NCBI GenBank assembly: GCA_030681645.1
Contig: JAUXRX010000007.1
Span: forward strand, 62,001-126,000
Direction: 5' to 3'
Source: Archangium sp.
GTDB taxonomy: Bacteria > Myxococcota > Myxococcia > Myxococcales > Myxococcaceae
DNA length: 64,000 bases
Shown here: piece by piece, positions 46,524 through 57,245 of the stretch
Numbering within the stretch: the first letter of the stretch is position 1
How the letters are laid out: each line of letters starts with the position of its first letter
Program-made: the position numbers and the translations under genes
Notes under the pieces: model-generated
What the model was told of the DNA's origin: nothing
Seen by the model: only the letters and a program-made list of their open reading frames with translations
The model's database searches: none

Positions 46524-47032
46524 GACTTCGTCGTGCGGATCTTCGCGTCGCTCGAGTCGCGGCAGTACGTGCAGAAGCTCGCTTCACCCAGCGCGTATGA
46601 CGGAGTCCACTGCGGGTACATCGCGCAGCGCGGATCGAGGCAGTGGTGCAGCCCGTAGGTGTGCCCGACCTCCTGCATCGCGTAGCGCGCCAGCAGCTTC
46701 ACGTTGTCGGCCACGTTCTTGATGGTCGCCGTGGTCACCACCGCGCGCTGCTGCCCGTAGCGTGACAGCCCGTACGTCGGCGCCTCACCCGAGACCAGCT
46801 TGCGCGGCGCCAGCTTGCGGTTGGTGAGGAAGAGCACCTTGTCGTCCGCCAGCGCGTGCACCTTGGGCATCGCGTCGAGCAGCTTGTTGGCGTCGTACGG
46901 CTCCTGCTGGCCGTGCGGCACGGTCACTGCGCCGCTGTGCTCAGAGCCCACCCCGAACGCGGTGTAGAGCGACTTGGTGAGCTGCTTGAGCAGCGCTGGA
47001 TCGAACTCGTCGAGCGTGAAGATGCGGATCAC
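46520..47032 (-). CDS. carG: CarG, zinc-bound archaemetzincin-like transcription co-factor
   Basis: A 170-aa protein next to carD. The archaemetzincin zinc motif HExxHxxGxxHC-x4-CxM-CxxC is present as QEVGHTYGLHHC (120-131), CxM (136-138) and CTYC (154-157). The first His is Gln120, which should abolish protease activity, and the CxM-to-CxxC spacing is 15 residues. In Myxococcus xanthus, CarG is a zinc-binding, non-proteolytic partner of CarD needed for light-induced carotenogenesis and development, and it likewise has Gln at this position as far as I recall. The order carD-carG with a 23-bp gap supports the call. It overlaps the downstream membrane-protein gene by 4 bp. Confidence 0.88.
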   Translation of the reverse strand: MIRIFTLDEFDPALLKQLTKSLYTAFGVGSEHSGAVTVPHGQQEPYDANKLLDAMPKVHALADDKVLFLTNRKLAPRKLVSGEAPTYGLSRYGQQRAVVTTATIKNVADNVKLLARYAMQEVGHTYGLHHCLDPRCAMYPQWTPSYALGEASFCTYCRDSSDAKIRTTKS

Positions 47033-47055
47033 GGTGGGTCTCCAGACTTACTTGG

Positions 47056-48012
47056 CTACTTTGCCTTGGGGGGACGACCGCGCTTCTTCGGCGGCGGAGG
47101 CGGCTCGGTCACCGCGGGCTTCGGCTTCGGCGGGCGGCCCCTCTTCTTCGGCGGCGGAGGCGGCTCGGTGATCTCCGGCTTCGGCTTGGGCGGACGGCCG
47201 CGCTTCTTCGGCAGGTTCTCGGTGAGCGCCAGCGTGGCGGGCACCGTCACCTCGACGTCCGAGATGAGCGTCTTCTTGCCCCTGGGGGCCTTCGGCGCCG
47301 GGGCGGCAGGCCTGGCGGGCTTCTTCTTCGCGCCTTCCTCTTCGTCGCCCCCGTCTTCGCTCTCGCCCTCTTCGGCCTTCTCGACCTCCGATTCCGGCGT
47401 CTCTGCTTCTTCGCCGCCGTCGATGCCGATCAGATCTCCGTCGAGGCCCAGCTCGTCGCCCTCTTCGCCAGCCAGGCCTGCGAACTCCTCGGCGGTGCGC
47501 TTGGGGCGGTCCCTCCCGGGGATGAACAGGAGAATGTCGAACGCGTCTTCCGCGTCGGCCGCCGGCACGCCCATCGCCGCCGACAGCTCGTCGACGAACA
47601 GGTGCCGCGCGTCGTTGTAGAGGTCGCGCTCCTTGGGGGGCAGGGGACGCAGCTCAGAGAGCTCCTGCAGCCCTTTCACCACCTCGGCGAGCCCCAGCAG
47701 TCCACCTTCCGACAGGCGGGCGGTGTTCTCACGGGCGCGCTTCTTCCAGTCGAGCGAGGCCTTGTCGGAAGCGCCCTTGAGATAGTCGACGACCTTCTTC
47801 ACGTCTTCGGCCGTGGACACGCGCCGAACGCCGTTCTTCTCGAGCTTCTCCTTCGGGACCTTCACCTTCGCGCCGGTCTCGATGATGACCAGGCTGACGA
47901 AGGTGAGCTTCGAACCGGCGATCTCTTCGGTCTTGATCTCAGTGACGGTGCACAGGCCCTGGTTCGGGTAGACGAGCCTGTCGCCGACGGCGAGCGACGT
48001 CATGTCGGGCAT
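47056..48012 (-). CDS. carD: CarD, global transcription regulator with RNAP-binding and AT-hook domains
   Basis: A 318-aa HMGA-like myxobacterial regulator. The N-terminal ~160 residues are the CarD/CdnL/TRCF module (VGDRLVYPNQGLCTVTEI, then KVKVPKEKLEKNGVRRV) that binds RNA polymerase beta, with the helical CdnL-like part after it. A highly acidic stretch (~185-225) is followed by a basic tail with three AT-hooks (RGRPPK at ~271, 291 and 311) for minor-groove DNA binding. Myxococcus CarD, of nearly identical length, acts with CarG in light response, starvation and fruiting-body development. ATG 48012 has GGAAG upstream. First gene of the carD-carG unit. Confidence 0.93.
   Translation of the reverse strand: MPDMTSLAVGDRLVYPNQGLCTVTEIKTEEIAGSKLTFVSLVIIETGAKVKVPKEKLEKNGVRRVSTAEDVKKVVDYLKGASDKASLDWKKRARENTARLSEGGLLGLAEVVKGLQELSELRPLPPKERDLYNDARHLFVDELSAAMGVPAADAEDAFDILLFIPGRDRPKRTAEEFAGLAGEEGDELGLDGDLIGIDGGEEAETPESEVEKAEEGESEDGGDEEEGAKKKPARPAAPAPKAPRGKKTLISDVEVTVPATLALTENLPKKRGRPPKPKPEITEPPPPPKKRGRPPKPKPAVTEPPPPPKKRGRPPKAK
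47081..47215. repeat. 60-bp tandem repeat encoding the CarD AT-hooks
   Basis: Two units of exactly 60 bp (47081-47140 and 47141-47200) plus a partial third, each with CGGCGGCGGAGGCGGCTCGG. They encode 20-residue modules with one RGRPPK hook and a five-Pro run. The precise period suggests recent expansion by slippage or unequal exchange. Confidence 0.85.
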
Positions 48013-48051
48013 GGTGCGACTTCCAACACGACCGTTTTACGAAGTCACTCG

Positions 48052-48210
48052 TTACTTCTTTTCGGCGTTGAGCTTCACCAGCATCGCGTGGAGCCGCGAG
48101 TCGATCGCCTGCTCCACTTCCCGCTCGCTGGGCTTGCTCTTCGAGCCCGCCGCCGCCACGCCCGCCATCACCACCGTCACCGCCGTCATCGCGAAAATGA
48201 ACTTCTTCAT
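48052..48210 (-). CDS. Small secreted protein, hypothetical
   Basis: A 52-aa protein: signal peptide MKKFIFAMTAVTVVMAGVAAAG, then a charged mature peptide (SKSKPSEREVEQAIDSRLHAMLVKLNAEKK) of ~30 residues that looks helical. Start ATG 48210 is preferred over an upstream ATG because it begins a standard signal peptide with GGAG upstream. A weak promoter (GATCAA/AGAGTA on the + strand at 48267 and 48245, spacing 15-16) may drive it. Function unknown. Confidence 0.65.
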   Translation of the reverse strand: MKKFIFAMTAVTVVMAGVAAAGSKSKPSEREVEQAIDSRLHAMLVKLNAEKK

Positions 48211-48290
48211 GTCGTTTCTCCGTGTGTGGGCCTGCTGCACACACAGAGTACGGGCGTGGGGGGACTGATCAATTTTTCGGCTACAGGTAT

Positions 48291-48758
48291 CTACGTAGCG
48301 GCTGGTGTCTTGATCAGCGTGGCCACCGCCTCGACCACCTCGAGCACCGGCGCCCGGCGTTTGACGTACGCCGCCGGTTGCAGCGTGGCGAGCTTGCCGG
48401 TGAGCGCATCGGGACCGCTCACGTTCATGAGCACGAGCTGGGCGCCTGCGAAGCCGAGCGCGGTGCCGGTGTCGACGACGACGATCGCAGCCCTGGTGGC
48501 GCGGGCCTCGGCCGCGAGCGGCACCCCCGCCTGGCGCAGCGCCTCGGACACCGCCGCCTGCTCGCCCACATCGGTGAGCTGGACGATCACCACCGCCGCA
48601 GCTGGCTCGGGGACAGGGGGCGGCAAGGCCTCGAGCTCCACCAGCACGTCGCGCAGCAGCTCGAGGTGATGCCGTTCATCGGTGTTGAGGGCCCGCTGCT
48701 TCGCGGTTGCGGCGAGCACTTTGAACTCGTCGAGGAGGGCTGACGTCTTCGCTTGCAC
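48291..48758 (-). CDS. Hypothetical protein with receiver/PilZ-associated N-terminus
   Basis: A 155-aa cytosolic protein. The N-terminal helix pair (LLDEFKVLAATAKQRALNTDERHHLELLRDVL) resembles the leader found in many myxobacterial PilZ-type proteins. The rest (AAVVIVQLTDVGEQAAVSEALRQAGV, AAIVVVDTGTALGFAGAQLVLMNVSG) looks like an alpha/beta fold without catalytic residues I can name. GTG start at 48758. Monocistronic or with the preceding kinase gene (47-bp gap). Confidence 0.65.
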   Translation of the reverse strand: MQAKTSALLDEFKVLAATAKQRALNTDERHHLELLRDVLVELEALPPPVPEPAAAVVIVQLTDVGEQAAVSEALRQAGVPLAAEARATRAAIVVVDTGTALGFAGAQLVLMNVSGPDALTGKLATLQPAAYVKRRAPVLEVVEAVATLIKTPAAT

Positions 48759-48805
48759 CTGTTGAATGGTGGCGCGACGCCGGGCCCGTCAGGCAGCAGG
48801 TCAGC

Positions 48806-51028
<2,223 letters not shown>

Positions 51029-51036
51029 GCCGGCCG

Positions 51037-52002
51037 ATGCGCTCCCTCACACTTGTTGCCCTGCTCCTCTCTTCGTCTTCGTGGGCGGAAGCAGCCGTAC
51101 TTCTGTTCCCCGCGGTGGGCACGCCCGGGCAGGTCACCCTCTCGGGCCGGGTGCTCAAGCACGCGCCGTCGGCCGGCAGCTCGACCTTCTCGAAGAACCT
51201 GCGCCGGCTCACCTCGTCGAACTGGCAGGGCGCGAGCGTCGAGGTGCGCTACGCCGACCGCAGCGCCGGGGTGGTGAGCGGCCACGACGGCAACTTCAGC
51301 GTCACCTTCTCGGGTGAGAAGAAGCCGTTCGAGGTGGGCCTCGCCACCGCCGAGGCGCACGTGATGGGGGCCGAGGCGGGCATCGCCACCGTCGACATCA
51401 TCGCGTCCACCGCGCCCTTCTTCGTGGTGAGCGACTTCGACGACACGCTCGCCATCACCAACGTGGTGAAGGGCAGCGAGCTGGTGAAGGCCGCCTTGCT
51501 GCAGGACGAGACGAGCCAGCCGGTGGTCGAGGGCATGGCGGCGTTCTACGGCTGCCTCAAGGAAGACAAGCCCGCGCGGCCCGGCTTCGCGCTCGTGAGC
51601 GGCTCACCCGCCCAGTACGTCGGCCGGGTGCGCCAGTTCCTCAACACGCACGGCTTCCCCGTGTTCGGCATCTACCTGCGCGACCTCGGGCCTTCCACGC
51701 TGTCGAACTACAAGCAGCCCGTCATCCGCTCGTTGCTCAAGGAGGTCCCCAACGACGCGGTGTTGATCGGCGACTCCGGAGAGCACGACCCCGAGGTCTA
51801 CGCGCAGATGCGCACCGAGTTCCCCGAGCGGGTGCGGGCCATCTACATCCGCGACGCGGGCAAGGCAGACGTCGCCACGCGCTTTGCGGGCATGTTCCTC
51901 TTCAAGACCCCGAAGCAGGCCGCGCTCGACGCCGTGCAGAAGGGCCTCGCGTCGGCCGAGTGCGTGGCCCGGGCGTTTCCCGAGCCGAAGGAGACCAAGT
52001 GA
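51037..52002 (+). CDS. App1-like phosphatidate phosphatase domain protein, secreted
   Basis: A 321-aa protein with a signal peptide (MRSLTLVALLLSSSSWAEA). The DUF2183/App1 HAD-type phosphatase motifs are present: VVSDFDDTLA (catalytic Asp133/Asp135), LVSGSPAQ (Ser in motif II), and GDSGEHDPEVYAQ (motif IV). App1 of yeast dephosphorylates phosphatidate; bacterial members are probably periplasmic lipid or sugar phosphatases. A beta-sandwich-like N-terminal part (~25-115) precedes the enzyme. The gene ends in a GTGA overlap with the downstream lipoprotein and diverges from the Ser/Thr kinase. Confidence 0.88.
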   Translation: MRSLTLVALLLSSSSWAEAAVLLFPAVGTPGQVTLSGRVLKHAPSAGSSTFSKNLRRLTSSNWQGASVEVRYADRSAGVVSGHDGNFSVTFSGEKKPFEVGLATAEAHVMGAEAGIATVDIIASTAPFFVVSDFDDTLAITNVVKGSELVKAALLQDETSQPVVEGMAAFYGCLKEDKPARPGFALVSGSPAQYVGRVRQFLNTHGFPVFGIYLRDLGPSTLSNYKQPVIRSLLKEVPNDAVLIGDSGEHDPEVYAQMRTEFPERVRAIYIRDAGKADVATRFAGMFLFKTPKQAALDAVQKGLASAECVARAFPEPKETK

Positions 52003-52814
52003 AGCAATCCGGGTTGTCTCCCTCTCCCTGCGAAGCGGGGAGAGGGCGGGGTGAGGGGCGCAGTGAGGGGCGCAGTGAGGGGCGCACGACTCTCCTGGCG
52101 CTGTGCCTGTTCGCGCTCGCCGGTTGCCCCGAGAAGAAGGCGCCCGAGCCGATTCCGCGGGCGCAGCCCAAACCGCTCGAGCCGCTCGAGCAGGTGAAGA
52201 TCGATGCGGGCGACGATCGCGACGCACTGTACCAGGTGGTGCCGCTCGCCCCGGTCGGTCCTCGCGCCCCTGAAGGAGCGCGCATCGTCAAGCTGACGGG
52301 AGAGTCGTCGGTCGTGCCGCCCGGCACGGGGCCGATCCTCCTCGTGCCCGATGAAGACACCTACCTCGCGCAGGTGGCGCCCCTGCTCGCCACCCTGGCC
52401 GACGGGAAGGACGAGGTGTGGCTGCAGCACCCCGAAGCGCCGATCGCCTTCAAGCTCACGCTGCGCGACGCGCCCAACTTCCAGGCGTGGATCGACGAGC
52501 CGGTGCCGGGGAAGCTGCGCGTCATCCACCGCGCCGACGGGTTCGAGCTGCAGACCAACCTGGGCAAGCTGCCCGGCGGAGATCCGAACGGGCCCACCGT
52601 GCCGGTGCGCGGGGGCCAGATGGACCTGACGACCCTCCAGCGCGGCTTTCAGCGCATCCAGAACAAGTTCAAGTCGGCCCCCGACGTGTGCTTCGTGCCG
52701 TCGTTCGGCGTGGAGCTGTCGAAGATCGCGCGCGCGATGGCGGCGAACTACCTCACTCCCGAGAGCGCGTACTTCCCCCAGACGTGCCTCGTGTATCCGC
52801 GCCCCGCGAAGTGA
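51999..52814 (+). CDS. Lipoprotein with repeat-derived signal-peptide extension
   Basis: A 271-aa lipoprotein, translationally coupled to the phosphatase gene (GTG 51999 in GTGA overlap; GAAGGAG upstream). Its signal peptide has a ~30-residue basic n-region before the hydrophobic LLALCLFALAGC (lipobox LAGC, Cys43). That extension is encoded by a dispersed palindrome (52016-52058) and a 3x12-bp tandem repeat giving SEGR repeats. The mature part has a Pro/Lys/Glu linker and a ~200-residue domain of unknown family, perhaps ExbD/TolR-like in its C-terminal half but not convincingly so. It may act with the phosphatase at the envelope. Confidence 0.75.
   Translation: MKQSGLSPSPCEAGRGRGEGRSEGRSEGRTTLLALCLFALAGCPEKKAPEPIPRAQPKPLEPLEQVKIDAGDDRDALYQVVPLAPVGPRAPEGARIVKLTGESSVVPPGTGPILLVPDEDTYLAQVAPLLATLADGKDEVWLQHPEAPIAFKLTLRDAPNFQAWIDEPVPGKLRVIHRADGFELQTNLGKLPGGDPNGPTVPVRGGQMDLTTLQRGFQRIQNKFKSAPDVCFVPSFGVELSKIARAMAANYLTPESAYFPQTCLVYPRPAK
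52016..52058. repeat. Palindrome translated in a lipoprotein signal peptide
   Basis: CCCTCTCCCTGCGAAGCGGG then GAGAGGGCGGGGTGAGGG: the inverse orientation of the copy at 23909. It encodes SPSPCEAGRGRGEG in the n-region of the signal peptide. Confidence 0.8.
52051..52086 (+). repeat. Three perfect 12-bp tandem repeats
   Basis: GTGAGGGGCGCA repeated three times without a mismatch, continuing from the end of the palindrome and encoding repeated SEGR/GEGR tetrapeptides. Each copy keeps the frame. Confidence 0.9.
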
Positions 52815-52819
52815 ATTCG

Positions 52820-52880
52820 CCCTCGACTCCGTTGGCCGAAACAGGGCTCGCCCCCGTTCATCCCGAGCGGCGTCGAGGGA
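52820..52880. repeat. Intergenic palindromic element (CTCGACTCCG family)
   Basis: CCCTCGACTCCG at 52820 and CGTTCATCCCGAGCGGCGTC from 52855, ending in GAGGGA. A diverged copy of the element in addA, in the 172-bp gap between convergent genes. Confidence 0.75.
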
Positions 52881-52905
52881 TGGGCGCCCAAGCTCGCAAA
52901 GAGAC

Positions 52906-52975
52906 GCCCCTCTCCGCTCGGGGTGAGCGGAGACGAGCTCGATCGCTCTTTCGATCAACCCTCTCGGGGTGAACG
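52906..52975. repeat. Intergenic repeat shared with 61912-61975
   Basis: CCGCTCGGGGTGAGCGG, then GACGAGCTCGATCGC, TTTCGATCAACCCTCTCG and GGGTGAACGG. About 55 bases match the element at 61912 with only a few differences. Both copies lie between convergent genes and may act as terminators or mobile palindromes. Confidence 0.8.
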
Positions 52976-52986
52976 GCGGCTGCCCG

Positions 52987-53346
52987 TCAGCGCCACTCGA
53001 AGACGAGCTCGAGGCCGGGGTCGGCCACGCGCAGCGCCTGAAGCGCGGTGGAAAACGAAGCCACCAGGTCTTCGAGATCGATCTCCCGCGCCAACGCGGC
53101 CGGAGGCTCGGGCAGGTAGCAGGGCCGCTCTGCGAGAAATCGCCCGCGCTCGCTGGCGGGCACGAAGCCGCGCTGCAGGGCGGCTTCCGCGCGCCGCGAA
53201 TCGCCCAGCCGCTCGGCCAGCAGGTTGTCGCGAATGAAGGCCCGCGCGTCGGCTTCGAGGTGCGCGGGCCAGCTCAGCGTCGCGATCACCCGGCGTTCAC
53301 GGCGGTCGGCGGTGGCCAGCACGAGATCGAGGCTGCTCGCTGCCAT
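52987..53346 (-). CDS. Hypothetical protein
   Basis: A 119-aa acidic cytosolic protein (start MAASSLDLVLATADRRERRVIATLSW, ending LELVFEWR). Ala/Arg/Glu-rich and mostly helical by appearance. No motifs recognised. The start at 53346 leaves 74 bp before the divergent lipoprotein gene. The coding call rests on its unbroken frame and position between two convergent/divergent neighbours, so it is only moderately secure. Confidence 0.5.
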   Translation of the reverse strand: MAASSLDLVLATADRRERRVIATLSWPAHLEADARAFIRDNLLAERLGDSRRAEAALQRGFVPASERGRFLAERPCYLPEPPAALAREIDLEDLVASFSTALQALRVADPGLELVFEWR

Positions 53347-53420
53347 CAACACTTCGTACTTGAAGGCCCCGATTCCGTGTGTAGGTTCGCGGCCCCATTC
53401 AGGGAGGGAGCTACACACAC

Positions 53421-53957
53421 ATGTTCAAGAACCTCGTTGCTGTTTCGCTTTTCGCGGTCGTCGCGCTCGGCTGTGCCCACGGTCAGCGCTCGTACATCGA
53501 TCCCACCGCCCAGATGAACCCGGAGCCGGCCGCGATGTGGTCGCGCCCGCAGGAAGTCGGCTACACGCTGGGTGAGCGCATTCAGGGTGAAGCGGCGATC
53601 AACTGCATCCTCATGTTCATCTGCTGGGGCGCCGAGGACGGCGGCATCGGCAGCGCCTTCGCCGGCATCATCGGCGCGCTGACCGGCCAGTCGGCGCCTT
53701 CCGACCCGCTCGTGCGCGCGGCGGCGGCTGGCGCGGTGCTCTCGGCTCCGACCGAGACCGACGGCATCTTCGTGCTCAACCACGAGACCGACTCGTTCAA
53801 CATCTTCCTCTACTCGCGCCGCTCGGCGCGCGTGATCGGCAAGGCCGTGCGCCTGCACCCGATCGGTGAGGTCAGCCAGGAGCGCGCGGACAAGGTGCGC
53901 AACCTCAAGGCCATGTCGGGTTCGAACGTGCACCTGACCGGCTTCCCGATGCCGTAA
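53421..53957 (+). CDS. Hypothetical lipoprotein
   Basis: A 178-aa lipoprotein (MFKNLVAVSLFAVVALGC; Cys18). The centre is hydrophobic and Gly/Ala-rich (INCILMFICWGAEDGGIGSAFAGIIGALTG, ~60-90), possibly a membrane-inserting hairpin, and the C-terminus is a beta/alpha region. Strong GGAGG upstream and a clear terminator 45 nt downstream show it is a well expressed single-gene unit. No family recognised. Confidence 0.8.
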   Translation: MFKNLVAVSLFAVVALGCAHGQRSYIDPTAQMNPEPAAMWSRPQEVGYTLGERIQGEAAINCILMFICWGAEDGGIGSAFAGIIGALTGQSAPSDPLVRAAAAGAVLSAPTETDGIFVLNHETDSFNIFLYSRRSARVIGKAVRLHPIGEVSQERADKVRNLKAMSGSNVHLTGFPMP

Positions 53958-53962
53958 GTCGG

Positions 53963-53989
53963 CCCCTCGACTCCGCTCGGACGAGCGGG
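53963..53989. repeat. Partial palindromic element (CTCGACTCCGCTCGG family)
   Basis: CCCCTCGACTCCGCTCGGAC followed by GAGCGGG, directly after the lipoprotein stop and before its terminator. Confidence 0.7.
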
Positions 53990-54001
53990 TTCGTTTCAGG
54001 A

Positions 54002-54037
54002 GGCAGGGTCCATCGCGGACCCTGCCTTCTTTCTTTT
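54002..54037 (+). terminator. Rho-independent terminator
   Basis: GGCAGGGTCC (54002-54011) and GGACCCTGCC (54017-54026) are perfect 10-bp arms with a 5-nt loop, followed by TTCTTTCTTTT. It ends the lipoprotein transcript. Confidence 0.92.
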
Positions 54038-54357
54038 CAGAGCCCGCCGGGGCCGAGGCACACCGAGTGGCCGTCTTCGCTGCGGCAGGTGTACCCGCTG
54101 CGGCAGTCGGAGTCCTTCGCGCAGGTGCGCAGGCAGCCGGCGGTGTCATTGTCGACGGCGCGCGGAACGCAGGCGCTGCCCGCGGGACACGCCGTTCCAC
54201 CCACCGTGCAGGCGAGGCTGCACAGCCCGCCCGGGGCGTAGTCGCGGTTGAGGCAGACGCCCGGGCCGCACTCGGTGGCGACCGTGCAGGGGTCTCCGAC
54301 GATGGGTCCACACGCACACAGGGCCAGCGAGGTCATCAGCGCGAGTCGAAGCGACAT
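54037..54357 (-). CDS. Small Cys-rich lipoprotein
   Basis: A 106-aa lipoprotein with signal MSLRLALMTSLALCAC (Cys14 or Cys16 lipid site). The mature part has ten or more Cys in CxxxxxC pairs (CTVATECGPGVC, CSLACTVGG, CAKDSDCRSGYTC), the same module type as the 374-aa lipoprotein at 41856. Convergent with the preceding lipoprotein gene. Confidence 0.75.
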   Translation of the reverse strand: MSLRLALMTSLALCACGPIVGDPCTVATECGPGVCLNRDYAPGGLCSLACTVGGTACPAGSACVPRAVDNDTAGCLRTCAKDSDCRSGYTCRSEDGHSVCLGPGGL

Positions 54358-54401
54358 GGCGCGCGATCTAATCCTTCCCGCTGAGGTATGGAGTCGTTTC
54401 A

Positions 54402-56102
<1,701 letters not shown>

Positions 56103-56241
56103 CTTCCGTTTGGGGCCGGAATTCGTCGTTGCCTCAACCGATCGAAAAGAGGCGCAACCCAAGGTGCGTGCGCAGAATCACGAGGCACGGAGTTGCACGC
56201 GATGGCCCCTGCGCGCCGGGTCAGGGTACAAGGAGAACGTC

Positions 56242-57228
56242 ATGGCAACCGCCGAACAGGTCAAGGCCCTCATCCGGAGCCACGCCGAGGGCGACGACAC
56301 GCGCTTCTACGCGATTGCCATGCAGGTCGCCGCGCAGGCGGCGCGCAGCGGCCACGGCAAGTTCGCGGACGAACTTCGCGAACTCGTTGATCAGGTGAAG
56401 GCTCGTTCGAAGGCGGTCGAACCCGTTCGAGGCCCGAAGGCCGTTCCGCTCGCCCAGCCTCGCGGTGAGTTGGCCGGTCTTCTGACGGTCGGCTACCCGA
56501 AGACGCGCCTCGCCGATATGGCGCTCAGTGACGCGCTCCGTACTCGCCTCGACCGAGTACTTACTGAGCAGCGCCAGCGAGATCGAATTCGCGAGCACGG
56601 CTTCTCGCCGATGCGGAAGCTCCTGCTGGTGGGTCCACCCGGCACGGGTAAGACCATGACGGCAGCGGCCCTCGCCGGTGAGTTGGGGCTCCCCCTCTTC
56701 AGCATTCAGTTGGATGGGCTGATCACCAAGTACATGGGCGAAACCGCCGCGAAGCTGCGCCTCGTCTTCGATGCGATCCAGTCGACGCGAGGCGTGTACC
56801 TGTTCGACGAGTTCGATGCTCTCGGCGGCGAGCGCGGCACCAAGAACGACGTCGGGGAGATCCGCCGCGTGCTGAACTCCTTCCTTCAGTTCCTCGAGCA
56901 GGACGAGTCCGACAGCTTGGTGCTCGGCGCGACGAACCATGTCGGGCTCCTCGACCGCGCGCTCTTCCGCCGGTTCGATGCCGTGCTCGAGTACGCCCTG
57001 CCCAGCGCGGAGATCGCCGGACGCGTGATGAAGGCCCGTCTCGGGCTCTTGGATGCTTCGGCGATCGACTGGGACCTCGCTGCGAAGCAGGCAGAGGGCC
57101 TCAGCCACGCTGAGATCGCGATGGCCTGCGAGCAGGCGGCGAAGAACGCGATCCTCGACCACACCACCGTGGTTCGCGACGCTGAGCTGGCGTTAGCGCT
57201 CGGCGAGCGGCGCAGCACCCACGCGTAG
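56242..57228 (+). CDS. ietA: AAA+ ATPase of an IetAS-type defence pair
   Basis: A 328-aa AAA+ protein. A helical N-terminal ~90 residues are followed by a single AAA+ module: Walker A GPPGTGKT (131-138), Walker B VYLFDEFDAL (~185-194), sensor-1 LGATNH and arginine-finger RALFRRFD. The KYMGE pore-loop-like segment (~163-167) suggests a substrate-threading ATPase. It sits 17 bp before a subtilisin-like protease gene, the architecture of IetAS, first described as a plasmid stability locus in Agrobacterium and later reported as an anti-phage system. The ATG at 56242 has AAGGAG upstream. Third-position GC looks lower than in flanking genes, by eye. Confidence 0.85.
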   Translation: MATAEQVKALIRSHAEGDDTRFYAIAMQVAAQAARSGHGKFADELRELVDQVKARSKAVEPVRGPKAVPLAQPRGELAGLLTVGYPKTRLADMALSDALRTRLDRVLTEQRQRDRIREHGFSPMRKLLLVGPPGTGKTMTAAALAGELGLPLFSIQLDGLITKYMGETAAKLRLVFDAIQSTRGVYLFDEFDALGGERGTKNDVGEIRRVLNSFLQFLEQDESDSLVLGATNHVGLLDRALFRRFDAVLEYALPSAEIAGRVMKARLGLLDASAIDWDLAAKQAEGLSHAEIAMACEQAAKNAILDHTTVVRDAELALALGERRSTHA

Positions 57229-57245
57229 CCGTCGAGGACCAAAGC

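Noticed and set aside
46520..47032. Active archaemetzincin protease
   Set aside because: The first zinc His is Gln and the gene lies next to carD, so CarG is the better call.
56110..56241. 44-codon N-terminal extension of the AAA+ ATPase
   Set aside because: The ATG at 56242 has a strong AAGGAG and starts a normal-looking helix; the extension is low-quality sequence.
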